DNA of 64,000 nucleotides from Agrobacterium tumefaciens (GCF_013337285.1 NZ_SUPW01000003.1:1-64000), one strand, 5' to 3'. Shown: positions 33,223-42,796, counted from the stretch's first letter. Notes: generated by a model not told the origin, from the sequence alone. Numbers and translations are program-made.

Positions 33223-33891
33223 TTACAGTCCGACGACGCCCGCGAGACCGGAGATGTCGGCGATCTCGACGTAACCGTAATAGGGGTTGGCCGGCTCGTG
33301 GCCTCTGTTAACCCAGACCTTGTTCTTGATGCCGAGATCATGGGCCGACATCAGGTCGTAACGGAACGAGGAAGAAACGTGCAGCATATCTTCCGGGCCG
33401 CAGCCGAGCATGTCGAACATATATTCGAAAGCCTGGAAGCGCGGCTTGTAGGCCTGCGCCTGCTCGGCCGTGTAGACCGCATGGAAGGGCGCACCGAGCT
33501 TTTCGACATTCGACATGATCTGCGAATTCATGGCGTTGGACAGGATGACCAGCGGAATTTCCTTCGCCACCTTGGCGAGACCCGCCGGCACATCCGCATG
33601 CGGACCCCAGGTCGGAACGCGCTCGTAAACGAAGGTCGCGTCCTCATCCTTGAACGCAACGCCGTTGCGCTTGCAGCTGCGCGACAGGGAATTGTGGACG
33701 ACCTGCGCATAGGGCTTCCAGTCGCCCATGATCTCATCCAGACGGTAGGCCGAAAAATTCTTGATGAACTGCTGCATCTGCGCTTCGTCGAGACGATCAC
33801 TGTAAAGATCGCGGGCGGCCTCGGCCATCTGGAAATTGATCAGCGTGCCGTAGCAATCGAAGGAAATGTATTTCGGGCGGAAGATGGTCAT
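33223..33891 (-). CDS. HAD-superfamily hydrolase, type II (S)-2-haloacid dehalogenase-like
   Basis: A 222-residue HAD protein. Motif I FDCYGTLI carries the nucleophile Asp (residue 11); motif II has the Ser/Asn pair in LSNAM (about residue 108); a motif III Lys (KPRFQAFEYM) and motif IV follow. Start chosen at ATG 33891. It pairs with the FAD oxidase in a two-gene unit. A second HAD protein of the same type lies at 36696-37409, so both sides of this divergent region carry one. Real substrate may be a phosphate rather than a halide. Confidence 0.85.
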   Translation of the reverse strand: MTIFRPKYISFDCYGTLINFQMAEAARDLYSDRLDEAQMQQFIKNFSAYRLDEIMGDWKPYAQVVHNSLSRSCKRNGVAFKDEDATFVYERVPTWGPHADVPAGLAKVAKEIPLVILSNAMNSQIMSNVEKLGAPFHAVYTAEQAQAYKPRFQAFEYMFDMLGCGPEDMLHVSSSFRYDLMSAHDLGIKNKVWVNRGHEPANPYYGYVEIADISGLAGVVGL

Positions 33892-34213
33892 GTCGTGGTC
33901 ATCCTTGCTTGGAGATCGGCCGTGCCGGAATGATTGATCATAGAAAGCCTTTGCCCGGTCGGCGCACCGCAATTGCCATCAGTGGAAGCAGATTGTTGCG
34001 TATGCAGCCGCCAGTTTGGCAGAGAGTTGCGTTGGCATATCTCCTGACCTCCCGTGCGCCCCTGCCCCGGCATCGAAAGCGAATAACACGCGGCATAAGA
34101 TGCGGCAGCGGGTAAAAGCAACAGTGAAACATATCGAACCTTGCCATTCGTCGGGACAATGTTCTTTTACCCCCGGTCTATCAATAAATGAGCAGAATAA
34201 ACGGAGTTGGGCC
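33892..34213. other. Divergent intergenic region without a gene
   Basis: About 320 nt between the HAD gene and the two-domain GNAT gene. It is somewhat AT-richer near 34090-34200 and probably holds promoters for both directions. I see no convincing ORF, RNA gene or strong palindrome. Confidence 0.6.
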
Positions 34214-35050
34214 ATGCAAGCCAGCCTGATCAATATCCAGAATTTCGAGCCTCAACATCTCGATGCCGCCGTCGAACTTTCCCGCCAGGCCGGCTGGCCA
34301 CACCGCCGGGAAGACTGGGCGCTGGTCCTTTCCTTAAGCAAAGGCTTTGTCGCGCTGGAAAACGGTCGCGTCGTCGGCACTGCGATGGCGACGCTTCTTG
34401 GCGACACCTGCGCCAGCGTCAATATGGTGATCGTCGACGAGACCATGCGCGGCCGTGGCCTCGGACGCCAGTTGATGAATGCAGCCCTCGACGCCGCTGA
34501 AAATCGCGAATGCCGCCTGACCGCCACCGCCGATGGTCTTCCGCTTTACGAGAAGCTGGGATTTGCCGCCTGCGGCGAGGTGCTCCAGCATCAGGGAATT
34601 CCGGTTGCGACCGATAAGCCAGCCGGTGTGGCGTGGGCGGAGACCATTGTTCCGGCCGAACTCGCCACCCTTGATGCGCAGGCTTTCGGCGCAGACCGCA
34701 CGGCACTCTTTACGCAACTTGCCGACAGGGCGCGGTTCGCGGTCGTGAAAGAACAAGGCGTCATCACGGGTTTCGTGGGCCTGCGCGCCTTCGGTCGCGG
34801 CGAGGTCATCGGCCCGGTTGTGGCGGAAAATGCTGAAATCGCCCGGGATCTGATCGCTTTCGTGCTTTCCGAGCGCCCCGGCGCATTCCTGCGTGTGGAC
34901 ACCACAGCGGATACCGGTCTCGGCCCCTGGCTTGCCGAACAGGGTCTTGGTCATGTCGGCGGTGGCATCGCCATGCGCCGGGCCAAAGCCGAAATCCCTG
35001 CCGACAAAAAACTGAAAACATTCGCATTGACCAGCCAGGCACTGGGCTAA
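34214..35050 (+). CDS. Two-domain GNAT acetyltransferase (paralogue of 23955-24833)
   Basis: A 278-residue protein. The N-terminal GNAT domain has the acetyl-CoA loop VDETMRGRGLGRQLM (about residues 75-89) and YEKLGFAACGEV (about 115). A second half (about 140-270) repeats a weaker GNAT-like fold, with GPVVAENAEIARDL parallel to GPVVAGDEADAIAL in its paralogue. ATG 34214 follows GGAG by 7 nt. First gene of the amine-catabolic and peptide-type transporter run; an acetyl-transfer step on an amine substrate is plausible. Confidence 0.82.
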   Translation: MQASLINIQNFEPQHLDAAVELSRQAGWPHRREDWALVLSLSKGFVALENGRVVGTAMATLLGDTCASVNMVIVDETMRGRGLGRQLMNAALDAAENRECRLTATADGLPLYEKLGFAACGEVLQHQGIPVATDKPAGVAWAETIVPAELATLDAQAFGADRTALFTQLADRARFAVVKEQGVITGFVGLRAFGRGEVIGPVVAENAEIARDLIAFVLSERPGAFLRVDTTADTGLGPWLAEQGLGHVGGGIAMRRAKAEIPADKKLKTFALTSQALG

Positions 35051-35064
35051 ATCTGGAGAGACCT

Positions 35065-36438
35065 ATGTTAAGCAATTCACTGATCGAACTAGACCGAGCC
35101 CATCTGGTGCACCCCGTCTCTTCCTTCCGCGGCCATGAAAAGCTCGGTGTGCGCGTGCTGAAATCGGCAAAGGGCGCCACCATCACCGATATGACCGGCC
35201 ATCAGCTGATCGATGGTTTTGCCGGTCTCTGGTGCGTCAATGCCGGTTACGGGCATGACAGCATCGTCGAGGCGGCGGCAAAGCAGATGCGCGAACTGCC
35301 CTATGCCACCGCCTATTTCGACATTGGCAGCGAACCGGCCATCCGGCTCGCCTCCGAGCTTGCCGACCGTGCGCCCGGCGATCTCAACCACGTCTATTTC
35401 ACGCTTGGCGGTTCGGACGCGGTGGACAGCACCATCCGCTTCATTCGTTATTACTGGCATGCAAAGGGTGAGCCGCAACGTGACCAGTTCATTTCCATTG
35501 AACAGGGTTATCACGGCTCCACCACGGCCGGTTCGGGCCTCACCGCCCTGCCCGCTTTTCATGCCGGTTTTGGCGTGCCTTACGACTGGCAGCATAAAAT
35601 CCCGTCGCATTATGCCTACCGTAACCCGGTCGGCAGCGACCCGGCCGCCATCATCGCTTCCTCCCTGCAAATTCTGAAGGACAAGATCGAGACTATTGGA
35701 CCGGATCGGGTTGCAGCCTTTTATGCCGAACCCATTCAGGGCTCGGGCGGTGTTCTGGTGCCGCCACCGGGCTGGATCAAGGCAATGCGCGAACTCTGCC
35801 GCTCCTATGGCATCCTGTTCGTCGCTGACGAAGTCATCACCGCCTTTGGCCGCACCGGACCGCTGTTTGCCTGTGCCGACGAGGATATCGTGCCGGACTT
35901 CATCACTGCCGCAAAGGGTCTGACATCGGGTTATGTTCCAATGGGCGCGGTCTTCATGGCCGATCATGTTTATGATACAATTGCCGACTTCGCAGGCGAT
36001 GCGGCCGTCGGGCACGGCTATACCTATTCCGCCCACCCCGTCAGCGCCGCCGTCGGGCTGGAAGTGCTGAAACTCTACGAGGGCGGGCTGCTGGAAAATG
36101 GTCGCCGCGCCGGGGCGCGATTGATGGCCGGGCTGGAGAGCCTTCGAGCCCACCCGCTGGTTGGCGATGTGCGCGGTCGCGGCATGCTCGCCGCCGTCGA
36201 GCTTGTGACCGACAAGGACAAGAAAACCCCGCTGCCGGCAGCGGCGGCCCCTGCACGCAAGGTTTTCGACCGCGCCTGGGAAAACGGGCTTGTCGTGCGC
36301 GCCTTCGCAAACGGCATACTGGGCTACGCACCGCCGCTTTGCTGCACCGATAGCGAGATCGACGCCATTGTCGAGCGGACACTGAAAACCCTCGACCAGA
36401 CGCTCGAAGACCCCGCCGTGCGGGCAGCGATGGCCTGA
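35065..36438 (+). CDS. Class III PLP aminotransferase (omega-amine or putrescine:pyruvate type)
   Basis: A 457-residue class III aminotransferase. PLP motifs: GSDAVDSTIR (about residue 117), substrate/PLP segment HGSTTAGSG, FVADEVITAFGRTG with the cofactor Asp (about 256) and the Schiff-base Lys in ITAAKGLTSGYVPMGAV (about 285). Such enzymes transfer the amino group of GABA, beta-alanine, putrescine or similar to pyruvate or 2-oxoglutarate, giving an aldehyde. It is 14 nt after the GNAT gene. Together with FAD oxidases and GabD-like enzyme it indicates amine use. Confidence 0.92.
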   Translation: MLSNSLIELDRAHLVHPVSSFRGHEKLGVRVLKSAKGATITDMTGHQLIDGFAGLWCVNAGYGHDSIVEAAAKQMRELPYATAYFDIGSEPAIRLASELADRAPGDLNHVYFTLGGSDAVDSTIRFIRYYWHAKGEPQRDQFISIEQGYHGSTTAGSGLTALPAFHAGFGVPYDWQHKIPSHYAYRNPVGSDPAAIIASSLQILKDKIETIGPDRVAAFYAEPIQGSGGVLVPPPGWIKAMRELCRSYGILFVADEVITAFGRTGPLFACADEDIVPDFITAAKGLTSGYVPMGAVFMADHVYDTIADFAGDAAVGHGYTYSAHPVSAAVGLEVLKLYEGGLLENGRRAGARLMAGLESLRAHPLVGDVRGRGMLAAVELVTDKDKKTPLPAAAAPARKVFDRAWENGLVVRAFANGILGYAPPLCCTDSEIDAIVERTLKTLDQTLEDPAVRAAMA

Positions 36439-36577
36439 AGCGGCAACCCGGCTGTGTCACGACACCTTCTCTAAATGTCGCGACGCACCGCATATTCGCA
36501 ATATTCTGCCGAAGAGCCGATCCATTTCGGCGAATACGGCGTGCGGGAAGTGCCAAACTATCCTTAGAAAAAGCACG

Positions 36578-36600
36578 AAACGCCATGAAAACCGGCGTTT
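36578..36600 (+). other. Stem-loop after aminotransferase gene
   Basis: AAACGCC / GGCGTTT (7 bp, 9-nt loop) followed by TCAAAAA. It may be a weak terminator or processing site in the 257-nt gap before the second HAD gene; otherwise the gap shows nothing clear. Confidence 0.5.
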
Positions 36601-36695
36601 TCAAAAATGGGAACGGGACAAGGATCCCGTCCGGGAACAAAATAAAATGCCGCAGTCTCCCCCAAGAGGACGAGGCGGCAGAGCGGAGACCGACA

Positions 36696-37409
36696 TTGCC
36701 CAAAAACCTGAACGACTTCAAATATATGAGCTTCGACGTGGTGGGAACTCTCATCGATTTCGAAGGCGGCATGAAATCGACCCTGATGCAGATCGGTGCT
36801 GAAAACGGCGTCGAGGTCGACGGTGAAAAAGCGCTGGGCCTTTACCGCGCGGCGCGTTACTCCGATGCGACCGACCTGTTTCCGGATGACCTCGTCCGAG
36901 TGTATCTCATCATCGCTCCGGAACTGGGCTTGCCGGCCGAACGCGCGCTTGGCGAGCGGCTGCGCGATGCTGCCAAGAACTGGAAGGGTTTCGAAGACAG
37001 CCGTGCCGCCATGGCGCAGCTTGCAAAGACCCATCGCCTCATTGCCATGACCAATGCCCAGCGCTGGGCCTTCGAATATTTCGCCAGCGAACTCGGCAAC
37101 CCATTTCATGCCGCTTTCACCGCCGATGATACCGGCACGGAAAAGCCGGACCCGGCATTTTTCGAGAAGGTTTTCGCCTTCGTCGAGAGTGAAGGGGCAT
37201 CAAAGGACGACATTCTGCATGTCGCGCAAAGCCAGTACCACGATATCGGCATTTCCCGGAAACTCGGGATGACCAATTGCTGGATCGAGCGGCGTCACGC
37301 CCAGCAGGGATATGGCGGCACGATCGAGCCGGAAAACTTTACCCAACCGGACTATCACTTCACCTCCATGGCCGGCCTTGCCGAGGCCGTGAAACAAACC
37401 GGCGGCTGA
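36696..37409 (+). CDS. HAD-superfamily hydrolase, haloacid dehalogenase-like (second copy)
   Basis: A 237-residue HAD protein. I start at TTG 36696, which has GGAG 7 nt upstream; an upstream ATG at 36585 lies in the stem-loop region and lacks such a site. Motif I is FDVVGTLID (nucleophile Asp at about residue 13), motif II MTNAQRW, then KPDPAFFEKVF and the acidic motif IV near SQYHDIGISRKLG. It is related to the HAD protein at 33223-33891 in the divergent unit. It precedes an Opp/Dpp-type transporter. Confidence 0.83.
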   Translation: MPKNLNDFKYMSFDVVGTLIDFEGGMKSTLMQIGAENGVEVDGEKALGLYRAARYSDATDLFPDDLVRVYLIIAPELGLPAERALGERLRDAAKNWKGFEDSRAAMAQLAKTHRLIAMTNAQRWAFEYFASELGNPFHAAFTADDTGTEKPDPAFFEKVFAFVESEGASKDDILHVAQSQYHDIGISRKLGMTNCWIERRHAQQGYGGTIEPENFTQPDYHFTSMAGLAEAVKQTGG

Positions 37410-37503
37410 ACCGCCTTTGCCAAGGGCGTGGCGCGAACTGGGACGCGACATGCCGGACATTTCTGCAGACGCATTTTAACAAATCATACAAAAGGGGAAG
37501 ACC

Positions 37504-39114
37504 ATGAGTGACAGGATTACAAACTGGACCCGCTCCGACGATGCCGCCGTTGAACAGGCCATCCGTCGCGGCGCGACGCGGCGAGAACTGCTTCACATGA
37601 TGCTGGCGGGCGGCGTCGCCCTTTCCGCCGGTTCGGCCATTCTCGGCCGCGCCTCGCAGGCCGTGGCGGCCACCCCCGTTTCAGGCGGTACGCTGAAAGC
37701 CGCCGGCTGGTCCTCCTCCACGGCCGATACGCTCGACCCTGCAAAAGCCTCGCTTTCCACGGACTATGTCCGCTGCTGCGCCCTATATAACCGGCTGAGC
37801 TTCCTCGATGCTTCCGGCACGCCGCAGATGGAACTGGCCGAATCCATCGAAACGAAGGACGCCAAGACCTGGACCGTGAAGCTGCGTTCCGGCGTCACCT
37901 TCCATGACGGCAAGGCGCTGACCGCAGACGATGTGGTTTACTCGCTGAAGCGCCACCTCGATCCGGCCGTTGGCTCCAAGGTCGCCAAGATCGCCGCCCA
38001 GATGACCGGCTTCAAGGCTCTCGACAAAAGCACCGTCGAGATCACACTGGCAAATGCGAATGCCGACCTGCCGGCCATTCTGGCCCTGCACCATTTCATG
38101 ATCGTTGCCGACGGCACCACGGATTTCTCCAAGGGCAACGGCACCGGCGCCTTCAAGCTCGAGACGTTCGAGCCGGGTGTGCGCTCGATCATGGCCAAGA
38201 ACGCCAATTACTGGAAGTCCGGCGGGCCGCACATCGACAGTTTCGAATTCATGGCGATTTCCGACGACAATGCCCGCGTCAACGCCCTTATTTCCGGCGA
38301 TATCCAGCTTGCAGCAGCCATCAACCCACGTGCGCTGCGCCTGCTCGACAAGCAGGAAGGCGTCGTGCTGTCCAAGACGACCTCCGGCAACTATACCAAC
38401 CTCAACATGCGGCTGGATCAGTCGCCGGGCAACAATGCCGATTTCGTCGCCGGCATGAAGTCGATCGTCAATCGTGAGCAGATCGTCAAGGCGGCGCTGC
38501 GCGGCCTTGGCGAAGTCGGCAACGACCAGCCGGTGCCGCCGATGAACCCCTATCACAATCCGGACCTGAAGCCGAAAGCCTTCGACCCGGATAAGGCGAA
38601 ATTCCACTTCGAAAAGGCAGGTCTCATCGGCCAGTCCATTCCGGTCATCGCATCGGATGCGGCAGCCTCTTCTGTCGATATGGCGATGATTATCCAGGCC
38701 TCCGCCGCCGAAATCGGCGTCAAGCTGGATGTGCAGCGCGTTCCCTCGGATGGTTACTGGAGCAATTACTGGCTGAAGGCGCCGGTTCACTTCGGCAACA
38801 TCAATCCGCGCCCGACGCCGGACATCCTGTTCTCGCTGCTTTACGCCTCCGACGCGCCGTGGAACGAAAGCCAGTACAAGTCGCCGAAGTTCGACAAGAT
38901 GATGCTCGAAGCACGCGGCATGCTCGACCTCGAAAAGCGCAAGCAGATCTACTTCGAACTGGAAACGATGATCGCCGACGAAGCCGGCACCATCATTCCC
39001 GCCTATATTTCGAATGTCGATGCCATCTCCTCAAAGCTCAAGGGCCTGGAAGCCAATCCGCTCGGCGGCATGATGGGTTACGCCTTTGCGGAATACGTAT
39101 GGCTCGAAGCCTGA
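37504..39114 (+). CDS. ABC transporter substrate-binding protein, peptide/nickel (SBP_bac_5) family, Tat-type signal
   Basis: A 536-residue periplasmic binding protein. The N-terminus has RRGATRRELLHMMLAGG before a hydrophobic stretch and ends near VAATP, resembling a twin-arginine export signal rather than a plain Sec signal. The mature part shows DppA/OppA-family landmarks: DTLDPAK, LAESIETKD, TFHDGKALTADDVVYSLKR (about residues 137-155). Ligands in the family are oligopeptides, opines, polyamines or amino-compound conjugates. The downstream genes supply two permeases and a fused ATPase. Confidence 0.9.
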   Translation: MSDRITNWTRSDDAAVEQAIRRGATRRELLHMMLAGGVALSAGSAILGRASQAVAATPVSGGTLKAAGWSSSTADTLDPAKASLSTDYVRCCALYNRLSFLDASGTPQMELAESIETKDAKTWTVKLRSGVTFHDGKALTADDVVYSLKRHLDPAVGSKVAKIAAQMTGFKALDKSTVEITLANANADLPAILALHHFMIVADGTTDFSKGNGTGAFKLETFEPGVRSIMAKNANYWKSGGPHIDSFEFMAISDDNARVNALISGDIQLAAAINPRALRLLDKQEGVVLSKTTSGNYTNLNMRLDQSPGNNADFVAGMKSIVNREQIVKAALRGLGEVGNDQPVPPMNPYHNPDLKPKAFDPDKAKFHFEKAGLIGQSIPVIASDAAASSVDMAMIIQASAAEIGVKLDVQRVPSDGYWSNYWLKAPVHFGNINPRPTPDILFSLLYASDAPWNESQYKSPKFDKMMLEARGMLDLEKRKQIYFELETMIADEAGTIIPAYISNVDAISSKLKGLEANPLGGMMGYAFAEYVWLEA

Positions 39115-39124
39115 TAGACCATGG

Positions 39125-39171
39125 GCCGGGCGCGCAAATGCGTCCGGCAACCTTTCCGCCAGCGCGGAAAG
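39125..39171 (+). other. Two hairpins between binding-protein and permease genes
   Basis: GCCGGGCGC / GCGTCCGGC (39125-39148, one G-T pair) and a perfect 8-bp stem CTTTCCGC-CAGC-GCGGAAAG (39152-39171). Placed at the 3' end of the binding-protein message, such stems usually protect it so that more binding protein than permease is made. Confidence 0.75.
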
Positions 39172-39199
39172 CCTCTTTGTCGGTCGCAGGAGCATGTCA

Positions 39200-40150
39200 A
39201 TGAACAGCCGGATATTGTCCCTTATCGCCAGGCGGCTGGTCGTCATGCTGACGACCCTGCTTATCGTGTCATTTCTCGTCTTTTCCGCCACCAGCCTGCT
39301 GCCCGGTGATACGGCGACGATCCTGCTTGGCCAGGCGGCGACGCCGGAGGCCGTGGCCGGCCTGCGCACCGCCATGCATCTCGACGACCCGGCGCTTTTG
39401 CGGTTCGTTCGCTGGCTCTTCGGCCTTCTGCACGGCGAACTCGGCACATCCTATGCCAACAACATGGCGATCGCTGATCTAATCGGCCCGCGTTTCGTCA
39501 ACTCCATGAAGCTTGCCGGCATCACCACCGTCATCGCCGTGCCGCTGGCGCTGACGCTAGGCATCAGCTCCGCCATGCTGCGCGGAACGCTTTACGACCG
39601 CGTCGTCACGGTGCTGACCATCGGCGTCATCTCCGTGCCGGAATTCATGATCGCGACGCTCGCCGTCTTGGTTTTCGCCGTTTATCTGAAGTGGTTGCCA
39701 GCCCTGTCGCTGGTTAGCGAGGTTCATACCCTGTTCGATGTGCTGCGCGTTTACGCGATGCCGGTCATCACCCTCACCTTTGTCGTGTCGGCACAGATGA
39801 TCCGCATGAGCCGCGCCGCAGTGATCGAGACGCTCGATACGCCCTATGTCGAAATGGCGCTGTTAAAGGGCGCGCCGCGCATGCGCATCGTGTTGCGCCA
39901 CGCGCTTCCCAATGCGCTCGGCCCCATCGTCAATGCCGTGGCCCTGTCGCTCTCCTATCTCGTCGGCGGTGTTATCATCGTTGAAACCATCTTCAACTAT
40001 CCCGGCATCGCCAAGCTGATGGTCGATGGCGTCGCGACCCGCGACCTGCCGCTGATCCAGAGCTGCGCGATGATTTTCTGCGTGGGTTATCTCCTCCTCA
40101 TCACCACGGCTGACATCATCGCCATCATGTCCAATCCGAGGCTGCGCTGA
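39200..40150 (+). CDS. ABC transporter permease, DppB/OppB type
   Basis: A 316-residue inner-membrane permease with six helices. It carries the binding-protein-dependent permease segment (YVEMALLKGAPRMRIVLRHALP, in two parts, about residues 215-236) and the family ending GVATRDLPLIQSCAMIF. ATG 39200 was chosen for spacing from GCAGGAG; ATG 39194 is too close. Stop and next start overlap (TGATG), coupling it to the second permease. Confidence 0.92.
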   Translation: MNSRILSLIARRLVVMLTTLLIVSFLVFSATSLLPGDTATILLGQAATPEAVAGLRTAMHLDDPALLRFVRWLFGLLHGELGTSYANNMAIADLIGPRFVNSMKLAGITTVIAVPLALTLGISSAMLRGTLYDRVVTVLTIGVISVPEFMIATLAVLVFAVYLKWLPALSLVSEVHTLFDVLRVYAMPVITLTFVVSAQMIRMSRAAVIETLDTPYVEMALLKGAPRMRIVLRHALPNALGPIVNAVALSLSYLVGGVIIVETIFNYPGIAKLMVDGVATRDLPLIQSCAMIFCVGYLLLITTADIIAIMSNPRLR

Positions 40151-41001
40151 TGACCGATCATATCAAAACAACGTCGGGGACCTCGCGTTTGGGTTACAAG
40201 ATCAACGCAGTCGGCGTTTTCGGCTTTCTCGTTATTTTTCTCTGGGCGATGGTGGCGATCTTCGCGCCCTATCTCATTCCCCATCCGGTTGGTGAAATCG
40301 TCGACTTCGATTATTTCGGCCCCATGACCTCCGATCTCTGGCTCGGTTCCGATTATCTCGGCCGCGACGTGTTTTCCCGCATTCTCATGGGCGCACGTTT
40401 CACCGTCGGCATCTCGCTTGCCGCAGTCACGATCGCCTGCGTGTCCGGTGTCGTTCTCGGCATGTGTGCCGCCGTGGTCGGCGGCTGGTTTGATGCGGCC
40501 CTCAGCCGCTTTCTCGATGCGGTAAACTCCATTCCGAGCAAGCTTTTCGGGCTTGTGGTCGTCGCCGCCGTCGGTTCCTCCATCCCCGTACTCATTGCCA
40601 CCCTGTCGGTCATCTATACGCCGGGGGCCTATCGTTTCGCCCGGGCGCTCGCCGTCAACGTCAACACCATGGATTTCGTCACCGTCGCCCGCGTGCGCGG
40701 CGAAAGCCTGTTCTACCTCGTCGGCTCGGAAATCCTGCCGAACATCATCCGCCCCGTACTCGCCGATCTCGGCGTGCGTTTCGTATTCATCGTGTTGCTT
40801 CTGTCGGGCCTCTCCTTCCTCGGCCTCGGCTTGCAGCCGCCGAATGCCGACTGGGGTGCGCTGGTGCGTGAAAACATCGGCGGCCTGCCCTTTGCCGCGC
40901 CGGCCGTGATCTTCCCGTCGCTGGCGATTGCCAGCCTGACGATCAGCGTCAATCTGCTGATCGACAATCTGCCGCAGAAAATCCGCGACAGGAGCGAATA
41001 A
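40150..41001 (+). CDS. ABC transporter permease, DppC/OppC type
   Basis: A 283-residue permease with the DppC N-terminal extra domain (GSDYLGRDVFSRILMGAR, about residues 63-80) and the EAA-like segment VTVARVRGESLFYLVGSEILP (in two parts, about 178-198). It forms a heterodimer with the preceding permease. Overlaps neighbours at both ends by one nucleotide of start and stop codons. Confidence 0.93.
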   Translation: MTDHIKTTSGTSRLGYKINAVGVFGFLVIFLWAMVAIFAPYLIPHPVGEIVDFDYFGPMTSDLWLGSDYLGRDVFSRILMGARFTVGISLAAVTIACVSGVVLGMCAAVVGGWFDAALSRFLDAVNSIPSKLFGLVVVAAVGSSIPVLIATLSVIYTPGAYRFARALAVNVNTMDFVTVARVRGESLFYLVGSEILPNIIRPVLADLGVRFVFIVLLLSGLSFLGLGLQPPNADWGALVRENIGGLPFAAPAVIFPSLAIASLTISVNLLIDNLPQKIRDRSE

Positions 41002-42656
41002 TGACCAATCTCGTTGAAATCCGCGGACTGAAAGTCGAGGCCACCACCGATTCTGGCCGCCGCATCGACATCATCAAGGGCGTCGATATCGATATCGCCC
41101 AGGGCGAAATCGTTGCACTGATCGGCGAAAGCGGCTCCGGCAAGACCACCATCGCGCTAACCCTGATGGGATATGCCCGGCCGGGCTGCCGCATTTCCGG
41201 CGGCAGCGTCACCGTGGCAGGCCGCGACATGGTGCAGCTTTCCGAAGCCGAGCGCGCCAAAGTGCGCGGCACGAAAATATCCTATGTGCCGCAGAGTGCG
41301 GCCGCCGCATTCAACCCGGCGCAGAAAATCATTGATCAGGTCATCGAAGTCACCCGCATCCACCACCTTATGCCGCCTCAGGAGGCGCGTAAAAAAGCGG
41401 TTGAGCTTTTCAAGGCATTGTCACTGCCCAATCCGGAAACCATCGGCGAGCGATACCCGCATCAGGTTTCCGGCGGCCAGCTGCAGCGCCTCTCCGCCGC
41501 CATGGCGCTGATCGGCAATCCTCAACTGGTAATCTTCGACGAACCGACGACCGCACTTGACGTGACGACACAGATCGAGGTTCTGCGTGCCTTCAAATCG
41601 GCGATGCGCAAGGGCGGCATCGGCGGCGTCTATGTTTCGCACGACCTTGCCGTCGTTGCCCAGATCGCCGACCGGATCGTCGTGCTGAAAGGCGGCGAGG
41701 TTCAGGAAACCGGCACGACCAAGGATATTCTGGAGAACGCCCAACATCCCTATACCCGCGAATTGTTGACCGCTTTTAACGACAAGGTGCGCGTCGTGAC
41801 ACCGCTCAGGCAAAGTGAGGCGACACCGCTCCTTAATATTGATCAGCTGATCGCCGGTTATGGCACGAAAGGCGACGACCGGATGCCGCTGGTGCGTGCG
41901 GTGGATTCCGTCAGCCTTGCGGTCTATCCCGGCCGCAATCTCGGCATCATCGGCGAATCCGGCTGCGGAAAATCGACGCTGGCGCGCGCCATTGCCGGCA
42001 TTCTGCCCGCCGCGAGCGGTCACGTCGTCTTCGAGGGGCATGAACTCAACGTCGATGCCCGGCGTCGGACCAGCGACCAGCTGCGCCGCATGCAGATCGT
42101 GTTCCAATATGCCGATACCGCGCTCAATCCGGCAAAACCCATCGAAGATATTCTCGGCCGGCCGCTGACCTTTTATCACGGCATGAAAGGCAAGGCCCGC
42201 GATGCGCGGATCGACCAGCTGCTCGATATGGTGAAGCTACCGCGCTCGGTCCGCCACCGCCATCCCTCCGGCCTTTCCGGAGGGCAGAAGCAGCGCGTCA
42301 ATTTCGCCCGCGCGCTTGCGGCCGAACCATCACTCATCATCTGCGATGAAATCACCTCGGCGCTCGATACGGTCGTCGCAGCCGCGATCATAGATCTGCT
42401 CGGAGAATTGCAGCGGGAGCTTGGCCTTTCTTACATCTTCATCAGCCACGATCTTTCGGTGGTTGAAACAATCTGCGACGAAATCGTCGTGATGTATGGC
42501 GGCCAGAAAGTGGAGCATCTGGAAACCGAAGCAATCAAATCGCCCACCCATCCCTATTCGAAGCTGCTGTTCTCCTCAGTGCCGAAACTTGACCCGACAT
42601 GGCTCGACAATCTTCAGCAGGATGCGGAGTTGGTACGGGCGTTCTCCAAGAGGTGA
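41001..42656 (+). CDS. Fused dipeptide-type ABC importer ATPase (DppD-DppF fusion)
   Basis: A 551-residue protein containing two complete ATPase domains. Domain 1: Walker A GESGSGKTT (about residue 38), signature VSGGQLQR, Walker B VIFDEPTTALD. Domain 2: Walker A GESGCGKST (about 315), signature LSGGQKQR, Walker B IICDEITSALD; here Pro of the usual DEPT is replaced by Ile. Fusion of the D and F subunits fixes a 1:1 heterodimer. It completes the importer started at 37504. Its TAATG junction couples it to the permease. Confidence 0.93.
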   Translation: MTNLVEIRGLKVEATTDSGRRIDIIKGVDIDIAQGEIVALIGESGSGKTTIALTLMGYARPGCRISGGSVTVAGRDMVQLSEAERAKVRGTKISYVPQSAAAAFNPAQKIIDQVIEVTRIHHLMPPQEARKKAVELFKALSLPNPETIGERYPHQVSGGQLQRLSAAMALIGNPQLVIFDEPTTALDVTTQIEVLRAFKSAMRKGGIGGVYVSHDLAVVAQIADRIVVLKGGEVQETGTTKDILENAQHPYTRELLTAFNDKVRVVTPLRQSEATPLLNIDQLIAGYGTKGDDRMPLVRAVDSVSLAVYPGRNLGIIGESGCGKSTLARAIAGILPAASGHVVFEGHELNVDARRRTSDQLRRMQIVFQYADTALNPAKPIEDILGRPLTFYHGMKGKARDARIDQLLDMVKLPRSVRHRHPSGLSGGQKQRVNFARALAAEPSLIICDEITSALDTVVAAAIIDLLGELQRELGLSYIFISHDLSVVETICDEIVVMYGGQKVEHLETEAIKSPTHPYSKLLFSSVPKLDPTWLDNLQQDAELVRAFSKR

Positions 42657-42699
42657 GCCATTGCATCGAAGTTCAGGGCGAAGAGTATAAATATTCCTG

Positions 42700-42796
42700 C
42701 GTCATCCTTGGGCTTGTCCCAAGGATCTAAACACGTCAATAAAATCAATTGGTTGCAGATCCTCTGGACAAGCCCGAGGATGATGTCGAGTGTGAG
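42700..42796. repeat. Rhizobial intergenic palindromic repeat, copy 2
   Basis: GTCATCCTTGGGCTTGTCCC with its hairpin partner, an inner AT-rich stretch, then CCTCTGGACAAGCCCGAGGA and the terminal GTCGAGTGTG also seen in copy 1 (31816-31900). The outer arms form a long inverted repeat across the gap between the fused ATPase and the convergent Lrp gene. Confidence 0.8.
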
